Assembly (NCBI GenBank): GCA_034336665.1
Contig: CM067576.1
Span: 11,833,385-11,897,384, forward strand
DNA length: 64,000 nt
Origin: Luscinia megarhynchos
Taxonomy: Eukaryota > Chordata > Aves > Passeriformes > Turdidae
Reading direction: 5' to 3'
Position 1 is the first letter of the stretch; every line of letters starts with the position of its first letter. Shown here piece after piece: positions 53,300 through 64,000 of the stretch. The position numbers and the translations under genes were made by a program. Under the pieces are notes generated by a model, which saw only the letters and a list, made by a program, of their open reading frames with translations, did not search any database and was not told the DNA's origin.

Positions 53300-56200
53300 A
53301 CCAGTTTGCCCGAAATAGGGAGCTGGGTGGTGACACACGAAGGGCTCGCTCACCGATCAGCAGAACTTGGCGCTTTTCAGCCGAGGGCATCAGCACTCAT
53401 TGGTTACGAATCCCATAACTTTTCTATTCATGAGTGCTCAAGCCGCTGTTCGCTGTTGTATCTCTCGTTTCTCCTGCTGATCCGCAGCTCCCCTCCTGAG
53501 GGGATGCCGCCTGCTGCTCACTCAGCCAAGCCTTTCCTTCATTTCTGTGCGGCTGTGCCGTCCGAGCCCCACGGCAAGGTCAGTGCTTGTAGCACAGCCG
53601 GCAATATCCTTCTATTCTTCTCCCTAGCTTGCTCTAGTTTCTGTTCATCCTCACTTCCGCACGAGGAAGGATTCCCAAGATGGAATTTTATAGCGTGAAG
53701 TTTCCGCTATTCGCAGATTTCCTAAGGTAGTGAAGATCTGAGTGATAGCCACAAAGAGGACCAAAATCCATAAGCAAGGGATGTTTCACCATGGCTGTTT
53801 GGGAATCCAAGCACGAGTGTCTATGTACTTTTTTTTTCTTTTTCCCAAAATAAAATCTTAGTCATTTCTACCTTTTAAGCAGTGATTAAATTTTTAATCT
53901 GTTCTGCAAGATTAATATATTTTTGTACTTGCTATTCTACTTGTTGTGACATCCCTAGCAAAAGGCACTGTACATAAACGTGATAGCAAATTCTGCCTTT
54001 AGTGAACTACCAAGTAATGCAAGGTTAAATTCAAGCAACAGGCTGTAAGTAGATGCAAGGATAATAATCCTATTTGGAGCAACTGGGACAGAAATAGATG
54101 TTCTTAGAAAAAAAGGGCTTGGAAAATAAGCAGAGTCTAAAATTTGACAGAGGGAGACAATAAAACACCACTGCTATCAAGATTATGCTACTTCTACTTT
54201 CCTGTCAAAATGAGAGTCTAGCTTTTGTCAGTAGAAATGGGATTAAAAATTAGGTACAGGATGGTCTAGACAGAATACCAGGTTGATTAAAACAGGGACA
54301 GAAAAAGAGACAATCCTGTTCTAATCCCGATTCTGCTGCGTTCACCGTGTGATTAACCAAATACCCACAGCTAAACCCCCTTACTTTAAAATAAGGATAA
54401 CAGTGACTTAATTAACAAATCTATAGATCTCACCTGACAGTGAGTACATCTTGGGAAAAAATAAAATACATCGTAAATGCTAAGTATTAACATGGTTACT
54501 CCACCCTCCTAGCCTACTAAATTATAAAAGAGAATAGCTGCTGCTTCCCCCTCTTTGATTCCACAGTTAGCTGTGATAGCTGTTGTTAAATACATGAAAT
54601 AATTTACCACACTCTGTAATATTTTCCTTAGTTTAGAATTCTCATTTATGCTTTAAAGCAGAGTTAGAAGCTTAGATGCAAAGTAATGAATTCATTATTT
54701 TAAAAATCCATTCTCTTCAGACCTGTTCTCTCCCCCTTGCTGAAATGGCAATCACTAGGACAGCTTTACCGACTGTTTCTACAACTCGTGAACAGGAAAC
54801 AGGCACGGGCTGCTGACAAGCTGTTAGCAATTTGTCAAGCGGAGTGACCACCGTGCCAGAATGCTGCAGGACCATTCCCTGGTGCTACAATATCTAATTC
54901 TGATACACACCAGGACTCCTCCGCTTTGAAGCTGGATTTCACTTCCCCAGGCTGTAAGAAGAACATAGAATGACAAGGTCATTATGTCCATTGATTGTGG
55001 TAAAGATGGCTTTATGCTAACAAATATTTTTGTCCCACTTATCTATGAGAGGACTGTCACTTTTCATGTTTCTTTTCAGCTTAGGTTATATTTAGTCCCT
55101 AGCTTGCTACTGTAACCATAAATTTACTATTAGGCACTTTTCTCCTGCTTCTGACCTCAACAGCAACCACTGTCCTTTAGAGATTCTACAAATGCAGTAG
55201 CTACTGAAGTGTAAATGTTTCCTAAGTGTGGAGTTTGTATACTTTTGTTTATTGACAGTTTGTATCAGCACACTTAATTAAATCTGTGCACTGCTGACCC
55301 TGTATAAAATGGAAATCCATGTTTTGTGAGTCTTATCTACCAGCAGGCAAGAATTCCACATAAGTAAGGGATTAATTGCAGCAAGTAAATGTGTTGATAG
55401 TTTGGTTTATTTTCCCCTCTGAGGAGGAGGCTTGTTGCTTTTATCTGCATAATAACCAATGAGTTAAAAAAGCCCTCTTGGTCTTTCCCTGCTAATTGCT
55501 CAGTGTAACATATGAGCTGACAAATGTTTTACTAACTGTGCCTGAGATGCCAAATGCTCCACGGAGCAAGGAAGTTCCAGCAATCTGGTAAGAAATGCTG
55601 ATTACTGCCCCTCATTTTGGCACGAACTGACCCAGCTTCACCACAATAAAAACTTACTGGACCATTAGAGTAGTTTATTTGTTTGTTTGTTTTTTACTTG
55701 TTCTTCTTGCTCTTTATTATTTAAGAGCCCTTAAAGCTGCACATCTTAAAGCTATATTATTTGTTAGTGCAGTTTCATAGAAGCCCAGGCTCAACTCTAT
55801 CCAGATTTTTCATCAGGTAAATATGAAAATGTTCTGCTTTTTTGAGACAGGACAATTTCACCTTCCATTAAACGGAAGCTAGAATATTAACAAGTTTTAA
55901 TTTATTACTGTGAATATCAAGAGCCCTAATAGCAATACCTGAGTTGTTCTGCGAGGAACTCGAGCAGCTCAGTAATTACAGCAACAGATTGAGGGCCAGT
56001 GGCTGTTTCTAAGCCTCTCTAAACTATTAGGCAGTGACCTCATCCAAATCATTCCATCTCACTATTTCAGTCATCTTAGCAAAACACGTCTTTACTTAGC
56101 ATTTTTCTTACCAGTCTGACCTTAAATAGTCTTCTGTGGCCACATGTGATCACTGCAAAATCTATCAAGTAGGTGTTACAAAACCAAACTCTCAGGTTTG

Positions 56201-59200
56201 TAACTCCGTTGTGAAACCTCTCCATTACTTTTATTTAGGTTGGTCACATTTTTACTGCTTGTTTGAACGGGACAGGAGCCTCACAATGAGCTTCCTGGTG
56301 TCATCAAGGCACCCAGCTATGAAAATATCTTTTCTTCAGTGTGCAATATATTCTTTAAAAAAGGGTAACATTTGATGCATCTTTGATATATTCCAAATAC
56401 CCATGGTTAAAGTCACAATTGCAAGATGTTGCTGAAATCAACAAAATAACAATGCAAGTTCTGTGATAACCTCAGGGAGTTGATTTTTTTGTTGGTTTAT
56501 ATCTGGTAACTCAAGGAATCAGTCAATCCCAGAACAAGGCTGCCAAATAGGGTGACTCAAAGTTATTTTAACTTTTCTTTTATCGATATCTTAGAAAGCC
56601 ACTTGAACTTCTCACCCAGAATAAATGCAGATATCCAGTATTACCACATTGGTAATGTGGTAAAATACCCCACTCCTCTTTTCCTTTTATTTTGAGTTTA
56701 CTTAGTTGGCACAAGCCCACATTCAATTGGTTGCACTGATATACAGCTAACTCAGTGTTTAAATGCTGCTCTCCTCTTTGGCAATAGCATCAAATGAATA
56801 CCTAAAAGCCACATTTTTTGATATAAAAATATTCATATAGGCACCATCGTCCGCACTTTTAATTTGCATAGCCATGAACTAACCCAAAAAATTAGCATTC
56901 TCTGAAACTCCTTATAAATTGTTGCGGTTTATACGCGGGATTTTAATATGCCCGCTGACAGCAGAGCTCCCTAAGGCAGTTACACTCCCGGAATTCCCTT
57001 TGCCGCAGGATTTTTCTCCAGAGCGAAAATCCGGGAATGCCGAGCCGCTGCCGGCGCTGCCGCGGTCTCCAGCCCCACCTGGCGGCCGTCCCGCGCCATT
57101 GCCGCTCCCGGGAGCCCAGCGCGAGGAATCCAAACCACCAAATACTAAAGGGAAAAATTCTCCCATCAGCTCACACAGCTTCCTTTCGACAAAGGTGTGG
57201 TTCAAATTAATTGTCATGGCTGAAATTCAAACCCCCCCCCACCCGCTAAACAGCTGGACAAAGGGATTGTCTTTAACTTTGATTGAATTAGATTTTATCC
57301 AGATTATCAGATGGACGACAACTTTAGCACTGTCACTGTGAATTTTGAATCAAATTGAATAAAAAGTGTAATCAGTATTGCCAGGTTGAGGTCGTTAGCT
57401 GTTTCACCATCAATAACTTTCACTTGGAGCTCGTTTCAGACATGCTATGAAGGAGCCTTACTTCCCCTAAAAGTGTGATGGTCTAGGTGTGCTGTGTAGG
57501 TGGCCATGAAAGGCAAAGTAGTTTTTGTTTTTTTATTTTAAATAACTCTTTTGTTAAAATATTCGGTGTTTGTTTGTGTCAAATATGTTAAGCTACAAAC
57601 CGTTCCTTAGTTTAGCTTTTCTCAAGCAGCATTTAAAAATGTGGGATGGCATGACTATTGGAGTTTTTGTAAACCTCCAATCCATCAATTTTTTTAAGCT
57701 ATTACATATTTTTGAAAATGTTAGTTAGTGCTGTCTATCTCTGATGCTTACAACAATAAAGGAGAACTCAAAGAAAAATTGAGAAATGAAATATAGTAAG
57801 TTAAAAGAGCTGCAATCCATGACAAAAATATTCAATAGCTTAAAAAGCATATTTTACTTTTGAGCTTAGCTTTTAGTAGAAGATGCTGTTATGAAATGTT
57901 CAAGCTAAGGTTGTTATATCTGTGTCTTACATTGTTTATAACACTGGTTTCATTCACAATGGGGATCATGTTCATAGTTTAATTTAGATCTTCTAGAAAC
58001 AGTTTTATATAGAAATGCATGAAACATCATCAGTCACGTTTTTATGTTGCTCCACAGAAACTAAAAATTAAACTATAGAATACTCAACTGCTATTGGATT
58101 TGTGAAGTGTTGCTTTGTTGTTGAGTATATTTATCATAAGTTGTAATAAGAGAATAACTAATTGAGTTGTAGTAAAGCTTTGTTTCTGTTCCAGGCTATC
58201 CATTTTTAAGACTGCTTTTAACAATGATTTTTTTGTTTTATCAGAACTCTTGATTTTACTTTTCACCCCAAACCTTGTCCTACTCCATCCCCCTTAAAGG
58301 GAACTCAAACCCTTTGTTTCCTAACCTAGGGGATGCTTTCTTATTCTTGAGGGAATTTGGCTGATCCTGTTTGGGGCTAAGCAGTTCTGCTCTGGCTGTA
58401 GAGCTTTTTAACGTGTCATGAGACCACCTAAGTCAGGCAGAAATTGATGATGTAGAAGTTAACTAAGTAAACAGTATCTGATATCTTGTTCTATAAAGAA
58501 GTAGCAGATGGAGAATTTGATGGCTTTGAGAGAGTTTTCAGTCCTTTAGGCACCAGTTTTATCTTCAGCTGCCTGCTTCCCTGTTCCAGCTGCATCTTCA
58601 CCCACAGCAGTGGCCAGTCTCATTCTGGGACTGCTGGGCCAAAAGGCCTGACCTGTTAAGTCTCACCACAAAGCAGATAGATTTTTTTTCCAAAGCTTCT
58701 GGAAAATGTTTGTAAAAACCTAAACACCCCCCAGCCTTTTTGTGATTGTTTGGATTTTTTTTTCCTTAGAGTGATTGTTTTCCCCTTATACTTGCTTTTG
58801 AATGCAAAATGAAAAATAAAAGCAATGAAGTGAAGATGATTGAGCAAAATGGAGTAACTAGAGAGATGAAACAGAAGGGTCTAATCACTTAAATATGTTC
58901 TTTGTTCTTTCTATTTGCTTAGCCTGGTAAAATATCCTGACATTGAAAATCCAAGTTTCATTTTCTATGTAATTACAGTAATTCATAGCTTTACTGGCAG
59001 ATCAACAGCTTAGTTTTTATTTCTAAACACAATTAGCTTTTATTTTATTGTTAAATATTCATGCTGTATCTCAAAATATAAAACTATTTCATCCCAAGTG
59101 AAGATGGCCTGGAACCATATTTACTGCTTTGTGTCTATGATTTTAGTACTTAATAATATAATTGATCTGTTTCCACAGACAAATTGTGCTATTGAGTAGT

Positions 59201-62200
59201 CTAAAATATGTGCTCCAAAAAGCTTCCCAACCACGGACCTTACCATGACATTTGGTGTGAAGCAGTGTGTCCAGCTTTGCAAAGTCTTGCTTTAGCCAAA
59301 CTTAGCCTGGATAAGCTACTCACACTTTGGAGGTGGATTCACCTGAGGTTTTTTAGGTTTAAAAGTACCTCTTGAGCAAACCATTATCATTCTATATCAA
59401 TCCTGCTAAATATCAAGTTGCACACATATTCTTGTTTAGGTCTAAATCTGGGCAATGTTAACTAAAAAATGCCAGTGTGAATTTGAGCCAATTCTCATAG
59501 AAAATCTCAGCAGCAATGGCTTGTAGATATTTCTTTAAATTAGAGGAGAAATGTGAATGATTCTGAGTATTAAAACACTCTTCTTAAAATATTACTTTTA
59601 AGGATTGACTCAGAATTAGGAGAGCAGCAAAATAGCCACATTGTTCAGCACTCAGGACCAGTTTTTGGTGGACTGGGTCTGCCCCATTATAGAATAATGA
59701 TAAGAGAATAATGATACAGAATAAGATAAATTGCTGGGGTGCTACTTTCTGCTAATTAGTACAGTGTGAAGGGAAGCAGCACTTCTTGTTGCATTCTCAC
59801 TAATGGTGAGGTGAAAGGGTGCTTCAAACATAAATGGGTGCAATAGAAAAATGAAGTGGGAATGTAGTGATTTACCTCAGAGTTCTCCTATACTTCTTAT
59901 AAATGATGGTGTACTCTGGGTAGCTGGGCAACAATACTATCAAAAGGTTAATTTCAACTTTATTTCCTTATGTTTTTATAGCTTTTGAAATATTTACTTA
60001 TTGCTTTTGTTATATTTTCATCTTGGGTAGTATCAAATTAAAAGAAATCCACGTATTTATGTGTTTTGAAAATATTTGTTAAACTTCTTAATAGTCTTGG
60101 TAAACCCTAGATGTGGTAATAGTCCTGTGACAGGCACTGCAGGCTTTCTCACATGGTCAAAACAGCACTGAAGGTGCCTTTTCAAGGGTAGCTAGGCTGC
60201 ACAGTGAAAGGCTTTTGGCTATTTGATCTTCAGCAGCAATTAGTATTGCCATACTAAATGTGCATCTAAACCCTGAACTACAAATTAGGATACTTATGCA
60301 TGTCTTCATTAAATAACTGTTTATTTATGATCATAGCAATGAGAACACTGTTAACTTCTGTTAGATGTTTGAGGTCGAATGCTCTTTATTTTAATTGTTA
60401 ACAGACTTTTTCACACTGATTATATCAAAGAATAATAATATTAAAATTACAACGAGCCTCTTTTTTTCCTGTGGGAGGCAGAATGTCTTTGTAGTCTCAG
60501 GATCTGTTTGAAATGGTGTGTTCTGATTTGAGCAGCTGGGATCTGGCTTTGGTTTAAATTATCATGTTTAGATGAGTAATAGGACTTTAGAAATACTTCT
60601 GAAAATGGCAATTTTAAAACACATTGCTGATTTAAGTAATGAACCATGAGATGACACTGTCTTTCTCCGAGTGAAAAGGTCAGATTTTCTTTGATACTGT
60701 GATAAATGTTGGCAATTACTGGTCTTGACTTCTCGTAGACATGGCTTCATATAAAAAGGGATTATGAAGAAGGCTTATGGATTAAGGTTGACAACAGCAG
60801 ACAAAGTGTTGTGACTGGAAAAATAGCAGAGACCTGTTCTATGGTCTAATGTGTCCAATGCAGAGACTTAGGAAATGGGGGAATAGGAGAGAGAGGGACA
60901 GATTCCTGCAGGAAGGCTGCCTGCTGAGCTGGGCCTTGCCTGTCCCCATTTCTTAGGAGTAATCTAAAATGAGAATACAAGCTCCACTGGACTTCAGTGT
61001 CTCATCAAAACTTTTTATTTTATGGTTAACCTGGATTTTTATATCTGCTGTTGGTGAGATTTGTGTTCATGGTGTTTAGTTATAGTTGTAACTTCTAATA
61101 CCTCGATATTTGTTGTATTTGGGGAGCTATTTAAATTAGGTGGTTTTATGACAGTTTTGTGCTTTGCCTTTAGACTTTAATTTATTGCATTTTATTATTC
61201 AGGGTTGCATGGGGTAAGATTGTTCTGCCTGTGTAGTTTTGTACTACTCAGTTTTCAGTAACTTCAGAGGGAAATTCTTCTAATCAACTTTTTCATAGAG
61301 AGACCACTAATGTAAATAAATTTAAATCATATTTCTGTTCAAAAAGATGTGTGTAAAAAATAAAAAAAATCCTGTTAGTTCATACAAAAGAACTGCCAGC
61401 TGAAGTCTCATTGCAGTTTAAATGCTGCTGAACCAGATGACATCATGACAAAAGCACTGAATGTGCCATTTTTTGCTGCACAATGCATCATCTATCCAAA
61501 ATAGTGAGACAAGTGTGCTTTCCCCAAATAGCTGAAGTTCAGTGTGATTTGGGCCTCAAGTTGAAAGGCTGTGTTTGCCCCTTGAGCTACAAAAATGTTT
61601 TCCCCCTCTGCTATGAAAATATGGCAAGGTGGGTCAGAACATGTACTGTTTTTCTTTTTCTTTTTCATCAATTTAATTGTATCTTTAATTTCTCAGTCAA
61701 CTGAGTTGTGCTGCAACTGAAGGGCTTGGCTGTTGTGTTGGCTCTTTCCTGTTCCTGCCTGGTTGCCCCTTCAACAATATTAGTGAGAGATTTCTGTAGC
61801 TCCTCAGTGACTTGATTTAATTTACCACTAACCATGATTAGCTTTAATCATGATACAGGGTGATGTTCTGTGTAACTGTAACAATTCCTTGCTGATTGAA
61901 TGACTGATTATGAAGATGATGTTTTTTTTCTGTATCACATCTTTCAAGGCTTTACTTCGCTGCTGTATCATTTCCCACAAGTAATTTAATGAAGACTGAC
62001 AATACAGGGCAGGTAGTGTTTTTTCACAGTAAATAATTATATATCACATAAAGTTATTAGAAATTTTTCCTTTGGATTTTATATTCTAATGATGTTTTAA
62101 GTGAATAGCAGCTCAGAGGTTTTGAGAGTTGTGATATGTAAATATTTTATGTGAGCTGAGGCTCACATGTGTAATCAGACAATAGTTTATCTGCCATTGA

Positions 62201-64000
62201 TTTGTTCCAAAATACAATCACAGACATTTTTTTGACATTTGCTTGATCCTAAAGTGTTGTTTCAGGAAGTATCATAGTCCTGTGAGAAAAGACTGAAACT
62301 GGTTTTATCTAGAATTACCATGAGGGCTATTATTCCCAAAAGCTATTTTTATGCAAAAAGTGGTGGGTACTTCTGATATCCTGAATTTATTGGTGTGTAA
62401 GAGTGCTTCCAAGTGGTACATTTAGAAAAGATTTATTTGCATCAGGTAGTGACAACTGCTGAAATTAGGAATTTAAGTCTTCATTGCTTCCTTAGGTTTC
62501 TGTGGCAGTGAATGTTGTGCTGTGCACTGGCTTTGAAACCAAAAACTAATTAAACCCTGATGTAAAAGAAGAGACATCAACTGCCAGGTTTAGGGGAAGA
62601 GGTGATTCATTTGGCTGCTTCCAGTGCCCAGCCTGGAAGCTGCTCATCAGAAAACTCCCATCACTTCTAGGGGGAAAAGTGTGCAAGTCCTGGAATTAAT
62701 TACAGCAGACACTCATTACCTAATGTCTTCTGCTGAGGCTGGTTTTTACACACTTAGCAGATTTTAACATTAGGATTTTAACTCTTGAGGCATTGGTTCT
62801 GTACAGTTGACAAGATAAATTTGCTTAAGTATTTCACTCTCTAGACATTGTGACCTTGGAGCAATCTCTTATTTAGTTAGATGCTATTCCCTTTTTAGCT
62901 TTGATTACAAGATTTTCAAAACCTGTATTTGAGAATTAAAGCCCTTTTGAAACTATGCATTTCCTATCTGAATCTCTGCTCTGCTGTTCCAATTTACTAT
63001 TTGAACTATATTAATACTCAGTATCCGCAAGAAATTTGAGGCCTGAAGGAACAGACACTCCTAAAATGTTCTTTATGTTTCAATTCCTAACGGAAAGTCA
63101 GTCTAGGGATTTATTTATTATTTCAGATGCTTTTGCACTAGGCTTTGAGTTATACCTCTCTGCTATTGCCATAATTCTGAGCTTTCTGAATTTAGCCATA
63201 TCACTTTATATGATCTATATGAATAATAAATGATACTTTTCTGTCTTGTGCTTACTCTTCAGTGCATTCTCATGGTTTCAAGGGTTTTCTACTGCTGCTG
63301 ATTAGCTGGATGAATAATGGAAAGTACAATGAAGCTTAAATTCAGAAAATTTTCAGCACAAAATATGAAACTCTAATAAAAGAAAATCTATGAACATTGT
63401 ATTGTATATACAAAGTTGACAAAGATTTTATCTCTAGTTCAGTGTATTAGAAACCTGAACTAGAAAAATTACTCAGAGCTGGCTTGAATTGTGGGAGTTT
63501 GATGCCTCTGGAAATGGTGATCAAATTACAACTCTGCTGAGTGTTGCTTTGTTTCCTAGAGTAGGAGAATAGGATGGACCTACACTTCCACTGAAATACT
63601 TTCATGAAGTTGGTATTGGGTTTATTATTCTCACTTCTGTCCTGCTGTGTTGCACAAATACAGTACACTACCAACCAGAAGAATGATTGTCTCACTCTTA
63701 GGTACTTAGGCCCTACCTTAAATTTAGCAGCTGCCATAATCTTAGGTCACTTATATAAAGTAATTTTTTTTTCTAACAGTTTTGGCAGTTGCTTCCCAGT
63801 TTGAGGAGGCAAGTCCAAATGAAGGCTTTTCCTAGGCAAGCTTTTAATGTGCTGGGCGGAGCAGGAAGACTGGTCCCCTGAGTCAGTTGTTTACCACAAG
63901 TTTTCCTTTATTGGAGAGCACTTGTGCTGACTCCTTATACACCTTGGTAATGATAGCTACTTATTCCTGCTTTTCCTTCAGGGGAGTAGAATGAAATGTG
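53300..64000. other. Intergenic region upstream of SPDL1
   Basis: About 10.7 kb of AT-rich sequence. No exon with family resemblance was recognised on either strand; the reading frames at 56136-56375, 61483-61704, 63036-63233 and 63447-63804 are short and unrecognised. In other amniotes the next gene in this direction is SLIT3 at a distance, so empty sequence is expected. The notable island is at about 56970-57130. Confidence 0.6.
56860..57360. promoter_or_regulatory. Small GC-rich island with factor-like motifs in intergenic DNA
   Basis: A CpG-containing patch at about 56970-57130 stands out from AT-rich flanks. An exact octamer ATTTGCAT lies at 56862-56869. TCF-like ACAAAGG and CTTTGAT and a GATA-type TTATC next to CAGATG lie at about 57255-57315. 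It may be an enhancer or the promoter of an unannotated transcript; no splice-supported transcript is visible. Confidence 0.35.

Noticed and set aside
61833..61852. 8-bp hairpin CATGATTA/TAATCATG, and a similar one at 62149-62168
   Set aside because: Perfect 8-bp arms with short loops are expected several times by chance in 64 kb.
63036..63233. 65-codon hydrophobic reading frame
   Set aside because: No splice context, family match or promoter; a short chance frame in AT-rich DNA.

Overview
The window is a stretch of vertebrate nuclear genome, almost certainly avian. It has intron-split genes with GT-AG junctions, compact introns, and fragments of the CR1 LINE 3' tail typical of birds and reptiles. 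There is no bacterial or organellar organisation. Two protein-coding genes were reconstructed by joining exons. Both lie on the minus strand in the order SPDL1 then DOCK2, which matches the head-to-tail SPDL1-DOCK2 neighbourhood of other amniotes.

Positions 1-28103 carry the 5' part of DOCK2: coding exons 1-21, about 699 codons, with the rest of the gene running off the left edge. DOCK2 is the haematopoietic Rac guanine exchange factor. The window holds its SH3 domain (exons 2-4), the helical linker and the C2-like DHR-1 domain (exons 14-18). All junction phases agree. Exon 18 is one base too long: a six-C run at 1657-1662 shifts the frame inside DHR-1. This is either an assembly or sequencing error or a genuine null allele. 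A CpG-rich patch surrounds the start codon.

Positions 28104 to about 32690 are the short intergenic gap. They hold a pyrimidine-rich block that may be a decayed LTR, and otherwise nothing recognisable.

About 32690-53100 is SPDL1 (Spindly), complete in coding terms: 11 coding exons and 607 residues. Spindly is the kinetochore adaptor joining the RZZ complex to dynein-dynactin. The CC1 box, the Spindly motif and a C-terminal farnesylation-type CaaX box are all intact. A non-coding first exon is inferred in the CpG island at about 52800-53260. That island carries a TCTCGCGAGA palindrome and a CHR-like element. One intron contains a solo LTR nested inside an older CR1 fragment, with a perfect 6-bp target-site duplication.

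About 53300-64000 is AT-rich intergenic sequence. Its only notable island is a small GC-rich patch at about 56970-57130, flanked by transcription-factor-like motifs. No gene was recognised there.

All identifications rest on translating and splicing the sequence by eye and on recalled knowledge of the families. No database search was run.
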